This document shows, piece after piece, positions 40,887-47,107 of a stretch of DNA of 47,107 bases. The translations under genes and the position numbers were made by a program. Location: assembly GCA_015058575.1 (NCBI GenBank), contig SVBZ01000053.1:1-47107 (forward strand), in the 5' to 3' direction. Below the pieces are notes generated by a model that was given only the letters and a program-made list of their open reading frames with translations, made no database searches and was not told the origin of the DNA. Origin of the DNA: Pseudoselenomonas ruminantium. Lineage in GTDB: Bacteria > Bacillota > Negativicutes > Selenomonadales > Selenomonadaceae. How positions within the stretch are numbered: position 1 is the first letter of the stretch; each line of letters starts with the position of its first letter.

Positions 40887-42026
40887 ATGAAATCGTTCTT
40901 TCAGGTAAATAGCAGTAAAAAACAGAAAAACATTATCGGCGCTTTGCTGATTGCAATGTCGGTGGTATCGTTCTCGGGGTGCTCGGCTGGTACGGCGGGG
41001 AATAGCGATAGCTCGCCGTCGGGAGCGGCTGCAGTGGCACAGCAGACGGCAGCCAATGAGGCAAACCTTTCAGATGCGCGCAATACGCCGGTCGTGCGTG
41101 CGGCCAAGGCGGTTGGCCCGGCGGTAGTCGGCATCACGAACAAGGCCATTGCGCGTGACTGGTTCAACAATCCGGTCGAGACCGAGGGCGTGGGCTCGGG
41201 CGTCATTTTCAAGAATGATGATGGCAAGAGCTATATCGTGACGAATAACCATGTCATCAGCGGTGCTAAGGAAATCATCGTTTCGCTGGCCGATGGCCGC
41301 AGCCTCAAGGGCAAGCTGGTCGGTGCGGACGAGATGACGGATCTGGCGGTTGTACGTGTGGACGACGGCAAGCTGCCAGCAGCTGAGTTTGCGGATTCGG
41401 ATAAAATCGTGGTCGGCGAGCCGGCCATCGCCATCGGTAATCCGATGGGCCTGGAGTTCCAGGGCAGTGTGACGAGCGGTGTTATCAGTGCTTTGAACCG
41501 CACGCTGGACATCAGCGATAAGCGCGTCAAGCTGCTGCAGACGGATGCGGCTATCAACCCGGGCAACTCGGGCGGTGCGCTCGTCAATGCTGACGGCAAG
41601 GTCATCGGCATCAACAGTGCCAAGGTGGCTGCCAGCGGCGTCGAGGGTATGGGCTTTGCGATTCCGACGAATACGGTGCAGAACGTCATCGATGAAATCC
41701 TCAGCAAGGGCTATGTGGCCCGGCCGTATCTCGGTGTGACGGTCTTCGATCCGCAGACGGCTGGCCGTTATGGCTACCAGCTCAACATTGACAAGGGCGT
41801 TTATGTATTCCAGCTCACGCTCAATGGGCCGAGCGGCAAGGCTGGCCTGCAGCGCGGCGATATCATCCTGAAGCTCAACGGCGAGGAGACGAACAGCGTC
41901 TCGGATCTGCGCGCCAAGATTGCCGAGCATAAGGTCGGCGATACGGTCAAGGTGACGTATGACCGCAACGGGGCAGAGCGCACGGTGGATGTGGTGCTCG
42001 AGGAAATGCCGCAGGACAATAAATAA
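40887..42026 (+). CDS. htrA: HtrA/DegP-type serine protease with PDZ domain
   Basis: This is a 379-residue S1C protease for envelope protein quality control. An N-terminal hydrophobic segment ends in FSGC (Cys32), a possible lipobox, so it may be a lipoprotein and not a simple membrane-anchored form. The catalytic triad is visible: His in VTNNHVIS, Asp in MTDLAVV, Ser in GNSGGAL. One PDZ domain (about residues 275-370, RPYLGVTVFDP and GLQRGDIILKLNGEE) follows. Its stop overlaps the rlmH start by one base. Confidence 0.95.
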   Translation: MKSFFQVNSSKKQKNIIGALLIAMSVVSFSGCSAGTAGNSDSSPSGAAAVAQQTAANEANLSDARNTPVVRAAKAVGPAVVGITNKAIARDWFNNPVETEGVGSGVIFKNDDGKSYIVTNNHVISGAKEIIVSLADGRSLKGKLVGADEMTDLAVVRVDDGKLPAAEFADSDKIVVGEPAIAIGNPMGLEFQGSVTSGVISALNRTLDISDKRVKLLQTDAAINPGNSGGALVNADGKVIGINSAKVAASGVEGMGFAIPTNTVQNVIDEILSKGYVARPYLGVTVFDPQTAGRYGYQLNIDKGVYVFQLTLNGPSGKAGLQRGDIILKLNGEETNSVSDLRAKIAEHKVGDTVKVTYDRNGAERTVDVVLEEMPQDNK

Positions 42027-42505
42027 TGAAGATTACGATTGTCTGCGCGGGCAAGATCAAGGAAAAATATCTGAGTGCGGGAATCGCGGAGTTCATGAAG
42101 CGCCTGCGTCCGTTTGCTCAGGTGGAAATCAAGGAAATCCACGAGGAAAAGATGCCTGATGAGCCATCGGCAGCGGAGAAGGAGCAGGTGCTTGGCAAAG
42201 AGGGCGAAAAATTGCTGCGGCTCGTGCCGGCGGGCAGTTATCTGTTTGTACTCGATGTGTATGGCAAGGAGATGCCGTCGGAGAAGCTGGCGGAGAAAAT
42301 CGACCAGCTCGGCATTCAGGGACGCAGCAATATCACCTTCCTGATTGGCGGTGCGTTTGGCCTGTCGAAGGAGGTGCGGGCGGCGGCGGATGAGAGGCTC
42401 AGCTTTTCGCAGCTGACGTTCACGCATCAGATGGTGCGCCTGCTGCTCGTTGAGCAGATATACCGCTGCTTCAAAATCAATCGTGGTGAGAAATATCATT
42501 GGTGA
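42026..42505 (+). CDS. rlmH: 23S rRNA (pseudouridine-1915-N3)-methyltransferase RlmH
   Basis: This is a 159-residue SPOUT methyltransferase that modifies pseudouridine 1915 in helix 69 of 23S rRNA. The knot region has FLIGGAFGLSKEV and the C-terminus reads LTFTHQMVRLLLVEQIYRCF, both diagnostic. Length equals the family norm. It starts within the htrA stop (TAATG) and is followed by a terminator. Confidence 0.97.
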   Translation: MKITIVCAGKIKEKYLSAGIAEFMKRLRPFAQVEIKEIHEEKMPDEPSAAEKEQVLGKEGEKLLRLVPAGSYLFVLDVYGKEMPSEKLAEKIDQLGIQGRSNITFLIGGAFGLSKEVRAAADERLSFSQLTFTHQMVRLLLVEQIYRCFKINRGEKYHW

Positions 42506-42507
42506 AG

Positions 42508-42536
42508 AAAGCCTTCCCCTGCGGGGGAGGGCTTTT
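42508..42536 (+). terminator. Rho-independent terminator built on a REP-type core
   Basis: AGCCTTCCCC-TGCG-GGGGAGGGCT followed by TTTT. The left arm is the same core as the REP units at 8627 and 24233. Confidence 0.75.
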
Positions 42537-42628
42537 CTCTTGGTGTTGTTTCGCGATGTTTTGTGGTATGATATAAATGTCATAGTTTACTAGTTTTTTT
42601 CGTGAGACGGCAGGGAGGAATTGTCGCT

Positions 42629-43606
42629 ATGCGGAATCTATATATAGGGTTGGGTGTGCTGTTTTTGGGCGCAGGCATATTCTGGGTAAGCGGCGAGTAT
42701 CCGCGGCTCGGTATGGCGGCGCTGTTTGCCGGCGGCTGGTCGCTGGTGCAAGGCGTGCGGGCCGGCCGCGAAAGCGAGGGACGCAGGCTGCGGACCGAGG
42801 AGCTATCGACAGAGCAGGCGCGGGCGGCTGAGGCGAGCTGGCAGAAGGCACTGGCAGATTATGACCGCATCGAGACTGTGCGGCGGCAGATTCATGATGT
42901 GGAGCTTAGCCGGCAGCTAACGGCCATCCAGCAGGAGTCCGCGTGCATGCTGAATTATCTGGAGAAGCATCCCGACCGTGTGTCTGTGGCGCGCCGATTC
43001 ATCGATTACTATCAGGACCGGGCGGCAAGCCTCAGCGAGGAGTTCCATGAGCTTGAGCAGACGCGGCTCGAGACGGAGCAGGTGCGGCAGGTGCGTACGC
43101 GGCTCAAGGAGACACTGGCGGCTTTTGATGAGGCCTATGCCGCTGAGTTCGAGAAGGTCATGGGCGCGCAGCTCATGGATATGGATGCGGAGATGACTGT
43201 GATGCAGCGGCATCTGGAGTCAGAGGGGATTGCCGATGATCCGGGCCGGCCGCAGCCGCAGGCACGCACGCAGCAAAAGGCGCAGGCTAAGCGGCTGCGT
43301 CAGGATATCCCGTTTATGGCGGCCGGCAATGGGCGCTTGGGCCGCAACAAGAGTGGGAAGGGCAGCTATAGTATCGTGCCACCAGCTGTGCGTGGCGAGG
43401 TCATCAAGGAGAAGATTATCCTGAGTTTGCTGGCGATATTCCTTGGCTGCATCGGTGCGCATAAGTTTTATCGGGGCAAGACGTTGGCAGGCATCCTGTA
43501 TCTGGTCTTTTTCTGGACGTTTTTACCGGGATTCATCGGTTTTATCGAGGGCGTCCGCTATCTCTTTATGCCTGTGGATGATTTTTATGAGAAGTACTAC
43601 CGCTGA
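42629..43606 (+). CDS. XpaC-like protein with C-terminal TM2 domain
   Basis: This is a 325-residue protein. It starts with two short hydrophobic helices (residues 1-40), followed by a long helical, charged region (45-215) of the XpaC (5-bromo-4-chloroindolyl phosphate hydrolysis) type. A basic linker leads to a C-terminal TM2 domain, LAIFLGCIGAHKFYRGKTLAG, with two membrane helices. XpaC-like genes usually precede telA, as here. Molecular function is unknown. Start 42629 is set by AGGGAGGAA at 8 bases; a GTG at 42602 is less likely. The fusion to TM2 is notable. Confidence 0.85.
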   Translation: MRNLYIGLGVLFLGAGIFWVSGEYPRLGMAALFAGGWSLVQGVRAGRESEGRRLRTEELSTEQARAAEASWQKALADYDRIETVRRQIHDVELSRQLTAIQQESACMLNYLEKHPDRVSVARRFIDYYQDRAASLSEEFHELEQTRLETEQVRQVRTRLKETLAAFDEAYAAEFEKVMGAQLMDMDAEMTVMQRHLESEGIADDPGRPQPQARTQQKAQAKRLRQDIPFMAAGNGRLGRNKSGKGSYSIVPPAVRGEVIKEKIILSLLAIFLGCIGAHKFYRGKTLAGILYLVFFWTFLPGFIGFIEGVRYLFMPVDDFYEKYYR

Positions 43607-43623
43607 GTTTTGAGGTGACGACG

Positions 43624-44766
43624 ATGGACATCAATCTGGAAGATCTCATGAAGGCAAAGCAAGAAGCGGGGGAAAAAGCCCCTGTGGTATCGGAAGAAGC
43701 ACTGGCGGCGCAGGTCGAGCAGCAGACGCTGCAGCTGACGCCGGAGGAGCGGGCACAGGCCGATAAGATAAGGGACAGTATTGACCTTACGGATTCGGCG
43801 ACGGTGCTGGGCTTTGGCGCACCGGCACAGCAGAAGATCGCTGCGTTTGCTGATGGCGTGCTTGCTCAGGTGCGCACGAAGGACAGCGGTCCCGTGGGAG
43901 AGCTCTTGGGCAGTCTGGTGACTGAGGTGCGTGGCTTTGAGGGGCATAAGCCGGGCGGATTCCTAGGCAAGCTGCCATTTATCGGCGGCCTGGCCAGCAA
44001 GGCAGAAGACCTCAAGAATGGCTATGATAAGCTCTCGGTGCAGGTGGAGCGCATCCAGGGCAGTCTTGAGCAGGCGAAGGTCAAGATGATGAAGGATGTC
44101 GTGCTGTTCGATAAGCTCTATGATGAGAATCTGGCGTATTTCAAGCAGCTGCAGGTCTACATCCAGGCTGGTGAGGAGAAGCTTGCGGAGATGCGTGAGG
44201 TGACGCTTCCCAAGCTGCGCGCGCAGGCGGCAGCAGCCAATGATCCGATGGCGGTACAGGTCGTAGCTGATTTCGAGGGCAGCGTCGAGCGCTTTGAGAA
44301 GAAGGTCCACGACCTCAAGATCAGCAAGAACATCGCCATTCAGACGGCACCGCAGATCCGCTTGATACAGAACAACGACAAAGCGCTTATCGACCGCGTG
44401 CAGACGGCTATCTACAGCACGATACCGCTCTGGAAAAATCAGATGGTCATCGCCTTGGGGCTGTCGGCACAGCAGCAGACGCTGCAGATGCAGCGGGCTG
44501 TGACGGATGCGACCAATGAACTTTTGCGCCGTAATGCGGAGCTCTTGCAGCAGAATACGGTGGCGACGGCCCGTGAGAACGAGCGCGGCGTTGTCGATAT
44601 CGAAACGGTGCGCGAGGTCAATGAGCGGCTGGTGGCAACTATTGAAGAGACAATCAAAATCCAGCAGGAAGGCCGGGCGAAGCGTCAAGCGGCTGAAGCT
44701 GAGCTGGTACAGATCGAGGGGCGCCTGCGGGATACGCTGCTGAAAAGCAGCGGGCGCCGGGAGTGA
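43624..44766 (+). CDS. telA: TelA-like toxic anion resistance protein
   Basis: This is a 380-residue, largely coiled, soluble protein of the TelA/KlaA family, named for tellurite resistance but widely associated with cell-envelope stress. Typical segments are KLPFIGGLASKAEDLKNGYD, YIQAGEEKLAEMR, QTAPQIRLIQNNDKALIDRV, IPLWKNQMVIALGL and REVNERLVATIEE. ATG 43624 follows GAGGTGA; GTG 43615 is an alternative. It lies 17 bases after the XpaC/TM2 gene and 9 bases before the PBP gene, so the three are likely co-transcribed. Confidence 0.93.
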   Translation: MDINLEDLMKAKQEAGEKAPVVSEEALAAQVEQQTLQLTPEERAQADKIRDSIDLTDSATVLGFGAPAQQKIAAFADGVLAQVRTKDSGPVGELLGSLVTEVRGFEGHKPGGFLGKLPFIGGLASKAEDLKNGYDKLSVQVERIQGSLEQAKVKMMKDVVLFDKLYDENLAYFKQLQVYIQAGEEKLAEMREVTLPKLRAQAAAANDPMAVQVVADFEGSVERFEKKVHDLKISKNIAIQTAPQIRLIQNNDKALIDRVQTAIYSTIPLWKNQMVIALGLSAQQQTLQMQRAVTDATNELLRRNAELLQQNTVATARENERGVVDIETVREVNERLVATIEETIKIQQEGRAKRQAAEAELVQIEGRLRDTLLKSSGRRE

Positions 44767-44775
44767 TAAAAGGGA

Positions 44776-46755
44776 ATGAATAAGAGACGGTACACGACAC
44801 AAAAGCATATTACCTGGCTGGCGATGCTGATGCTGCTTGTGTTGGGGGTGGTTGTTCTTCGCTATGGCTGGCTGCAGCTCATACAGGGCAACGAGCTTTC
44901 CGAGCGCATGAAAAATCAAGTCGGGCATGATTATGCCATCCAGTCGCCACGCGGTGCAATCCTTGACCGCAACGGCCGGGAACTGGCGGTCAGCACGATG
45001 ACCAAGTCGCTCTATGTCGATCCGAACCATGTAGAAAATCCGGCTGCGCTGGCAGCCGATTTGGCGACGGCCATTGATAAACCGGAGCAGGAAATCCTTG
45101 ATGATATCAATGTCGGCGGCGGCTTTGTCTGGGTGAAGCGGCGCATGGAGCAGACTGAATATGAGGCTGTGCGCAAGCTGATCCGCGAGAAGTCGTATCA
45201 GTCCTGCCTGGGATTCCGCGATGAGGCGAAGCGTTACTATCCAAATGATGCGCTGGCGGCTAATGTGCTGGGGTTTGTCGGTACAGACGATAAGGGCTTG
45301 GATGGTGTCGAGCAGGCGCTCGATGGGCTTTTGAAGGGTGAGATAAAGGAGAAGTATCTGACGACTGACCGTCAGGACCGCCCAATTCTCGACTCGATCT
45401 TCACGAGCAGCCGCCGTTACCGCGGCGATTATTGCAAGACGGTAGAGCTTACGCTGGATAGCGGCATCCAATTCATCGTGGAGCAGGAGCTTGACCGCGC
45501 CGTGGCTGAGAATAATCCAAAGTCCATTACCTGTGTTGTCATGGACCCGAAGACAGGCGAGATACTGGCGATGGCTTCGCGGCCTTCGTACAATCCGAAC
45601 AAGTTCTGGGATTATCAGCCGGAAGTATGGAAAAACCGTGCGGTGTCGTTTATCTATGAGCCAGGGTCGACGTTCAAGTCGGTGGTGGCTGGTGCGGCCC
45701 TGCAGGAGAAGGTTGTCACGCCGAATCAGGTCTTTGTCGACCCTGGTTATGTCATGGTGTCGGGCCGACGCATCCAGAACTGGAGTGGCACGAGCTTTGG
45801 TACGGTTACGTTTACCGATGTCGTAAAACAGTCGCTCAATACGGGCTTTGCGCAGGTCGGCTTGCGGCTGGGGGCGGAGAAAATCACGGCCTATGCCAAG
45901 AAGTTTGGCTTTGGCGAGGCGACGGGCATCGATTTGCCGGGCGAGGAGAGCGGTATCCTGTTCGAGCCGGAGAATATGCGTGACTCGGATATCGCGACGA
46001 TGTCCATCGGGCAGAGCATCGCGGTGACGCCACTGCAGCTTGTGACGGCAATGTCGGCCATTGCCAACGACGGTGTGCTGCTGCATCCGCATATCGTGAA
46101 GTCCATCCGCAATGCAGATGATTCGATCTACGAGGAGCGGCAGACGCAGGAGGTACGCCGTACGATTGAATCGGCGACTGATAAGACACTCGTGGGGCTC
46201 TTAGAGCAGGTCGTTGCCAGCGGCGGCGGCCAGAAAGCCAGTGTGCGCGGCTATCGCATTGCCGGTAAGACTGGTACGGCCCAGAAAATCCGTGAGGATG
46301 GTGCCGGCTATATGGAAGGGCGCTATATCGCTTCGTTTTGCGGCTTTGCACCAGTCGAGGACCCGCGGATTACCGTGCTGGTCATGATTGACGACCCGAG
46401 CACGGGCAACTACTATGGCGGTCAGATTGCGGCACCGGTGGCGGGACGCATCTTTGCGCAGCTGTTCCGCTATCTGCATATCGCGCCGTCAAGCGATCCT
46501 TTTGCCAATATGGAGCCGCCGAAGAATACGCCGCAGCCCAAGCCAATCAAACCTTATGATGGCGAGGTGCCCGAAGGTAAGATCGTGATGCCGGACTTTA
46601 CAGGCAAGAGCCTGCGCGAGGCGGCAAAACTTGCCAGTGAAAAAGGGCTGAGCTTTACGAGTGAAGGCTCTGGCTACGCGACGGGGCAGAGCATCCCGGT
46701 AAATACACTCGTCGATCAAGGAACGGGCATCGTGGTTTACTTCAAACCGGATTAG
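44776..46755 (+). CDS. Class B penicillin-binding protein (FtsI/SpoVD type) with PASTA domain
   Basis: This is a 659-residue septal or elongation transpeptidase that crosslinks peptidoglycan in the periplasm. It has one N-terminal membrane helix (residues 13-33), the class B pedestal domain (RGAILDRNGRELA) and a transpeptidase domain with SxxK at Ser298 (GSTFKS), SLN (KQSLNTGF) and KTGTAQK. A single PASTA domain (about 595-657, MPDFTGKSLREAAKLASEKG) ends the protein after a Pro/Lys linker. This layout matches the SpoVD/PBP2-like proteins of Firmicutes, often heading the mur cluster. Confidence 0.95.
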   Translation: MNKRRYTTQKHITWLAMLMLLVLGVVVLRYGWLQLIQGNELSERMKNQVGHDYAIQSPRGAILDRNGRELAVSTMTKSLYVDPNHVENPAALAADLATAIDKPEQEILDDINVGGGFVWVKRRMEQTEYEAVRKLIREKSYQSCLGFRDEAKRYYPNDALAANVLGFVGTDDKGLDGVEQALDGLLKGEIKEKYLTTDRQDRPILDSIFTSSRRYRGDYCKTVELTLDSGIQFIVEQELDRAVAENNPKSITCVVMDPKTGEILAMASRPSYNPNKFWDYQPEVWKNRAVSFIYEPGSTFKSVVAGAALQEKVVTPNQVFVDPGYVMVSGRRIQNWSGTSFGTVTFTDVVKQSLNTGFAQVGLRLGAEKITAYAKKFGFGEATGIDLPGEESGILFEPENMRDSDIATMSIGQSIAVTPLQLVTAMSAIANDGVLLHPHIVKSIRNADDSIYEERQTQEVRRTIESATDKTLVGLLEQVVASGGGQKASVRGYRIAGKTGTAQKIREDGAGYMEGRYIASFCGFAPVEDPRITVLVMIDDPSTGNYYGGQIAAPVAGRIFAQLFRYLHIAPSSDPFANMEPPKNTPQPKPIKPYDGEVPEGKIVMPDFTGKSLREAAKLASEKGLSFTSEGSGYATGQSIPVNTLVDQGTGIVVYFKPD

Positions 46756-46779
46756 AGAGATACATATAAGATACGTATG

Positions 46780-46816
46780 AGTCCGCTGACGCAGGAAAGT
46801 GTCAGCGGACTTTTTT
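46780..46816 (+). terminator. Strong rho-independent terminator
   Basis: A perfect 11-bp stem AGTCCGCTGAC/GTCAGCGGACT with a 10-base loop and six T. It ends the PBP transcript two bases before composite repeat copy 3. Confidence 0.9.
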
Positions 46817-46818
46817 GC

Positions 46819-47107
46819 AAATTGCAGTTTGACGGTCAGTTCCAGCCTTCCCCTAAGAGGGCAACGAAGCGCTCGGATAAGGTATATGCGTCCGTATGGA
46901 ATCCCGATACTACGAAGCGCGGGGTTCACGGGGTAGTGCTTTTTCTGTTTCCGCTAAATGGGCCGTTTGCAGAGTTTTACGGACTTAGTTACCTGCTCCC
47001 GTTACCTGGTCGCGACGTACATCTCTATATCTAGCTTATGCGCTTACGGCCCAGTCCTGCTGCGCAGGACAGTCGCTCCAGACAGAAAGCCTGCAAATAA
47101 AAAGTCA
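46819..47107 (-). repeat. Composite intergenic repeat, copy 3 (divergent, runs to window end)
   Basis: It begins with AAATTGCAGTTTGACGGTCA and matches the reverse complement of the right third of copy 2 for about 150 bases. It includes a degenerate REP unit (46845-46883) and GGGTAGTGCTTTTTCTGTTT. From about 46970 it diverges but keeps faint similarity, then carries the 47-base module shared with the window start. No gene is evident. Orientation is the same as copy 1. Confidence 0.75.
47043..47089. repeat. 47-base direct repeat shared with the window start
   Basis: Identical to positions 1-47, with the palindrome GTCCTGC-TGC-GCAGGAC. The flanking 18 bases at the window end do not match copy 1, so the identity is confined to this module. 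Confidence 0.85.

Noticed and set aside
43963..46092. A 709-codon open frame on the minus strand across telA and the PBP gene
   Set aside because: Antisense to two well-supported genes, Arg/His/Leu-rich as expected of a shadow, with no plausible ribosome site.
1..47107. The shared 47-base end module as evidence that the window is a circular molecule
   Set aside because: The identity is not at the very ends (18 unmatched bases follow it at the right end), and the module is part of a dispersed repeat family. Gene content is chromosomal.

Overview
The window looks like chromosomal DNA of an anaerobic Negativicute (Selenomonadaceae-like; the genus cannot be fixed from sequence alone). It combines Firmicutes-type gene content (walJ-htrA-rlmH order, a SpoVD-type PBP with a PASTA domain, a telA/xpaC pair) with outer-membrane biogenesis genes (LptD-like protein, a full ADP-heptose branch, several heptosyltransferases, a lipid A/core phosphoethanolamine transferase). 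Every recognised gene is on the + strand.

Layout. 1-434: truncated copy of a composite intergenic repeat. 0.5-2.9 kb: apbE lipoprotein, larE and a Nudix hydrolase, then a tRNA-Ala(CGC) with its own promoter and terminator. 3.2-11.7 kb: a membrane-bound uptake [NiFe]-hydrogenase operon: small subunit, large subunit, cytochrome b, a small MCxxCGC/HMA-like protein, hypA, hypB, hyaD-type endopeptidase, hypC, hypD, hypE. hypF is not in the window. 11.7-14.3 kb: an exported protein, a CDF cation transporter and an exported repeat protein. 14.3-14.9 kb: complete inverted copy of the composite repeat. 15.0-24.8 kb: envelope block with an LptD-like protein, two heptose-7-phosphate kinase paralogues, the heptose nucleotidyltransferase, two GT9 heptosyltransferases, an LtaS-like alkaline-phosphatase-superfamily enzyme, hldD and gmhB.

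About 25.0-37.9 kb is an AT-rich accessory island with LPS core/O-chain functions: GT2 (WaaE-like), GT-B, GT9, VirK/YbjX, GT8, AsnB-like amidotransferase, EptA-like transferase and an orphan membrane protein. It is bounded by decayed genes: a lactate-permease tail on the left, and a nucleotidyltransferase fragment plus a frameshifted P-loop protein on the right. It also holds two winged-helix proteins with in-frame tandem-repeat linkers. From 37.9 kb base composition returns toward the background: a second LtaS-like enzyme, walJ, htrA, rlmH, an XpaC/TM2 protein, telA, a PASTA-type PBP, and a third copy of the composite repeat at the window end.

How the genes work together. The hydrogenase genes encode a Tat-exported H2-oxidising enzyme, its quinone-reducing cytochrome and most of its nickel/Fe(CN)2CO maturation machinery. 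The LPS block makes ADP-L-glycero-D-manno-heptose, transfers it to the inner core and then extends or decorates the core. The AT-rich island probably encodes the strain-variable outer-core part. The most unusual points are the stand-alone HypB-N-terminus/HMA-like protein, the mosaic repeats bracketing the hydrogenase block in inverted orientation, a REP unit that supplies the start region of gmhB, the kinase and LtaS-like paralogues, and the island edges.
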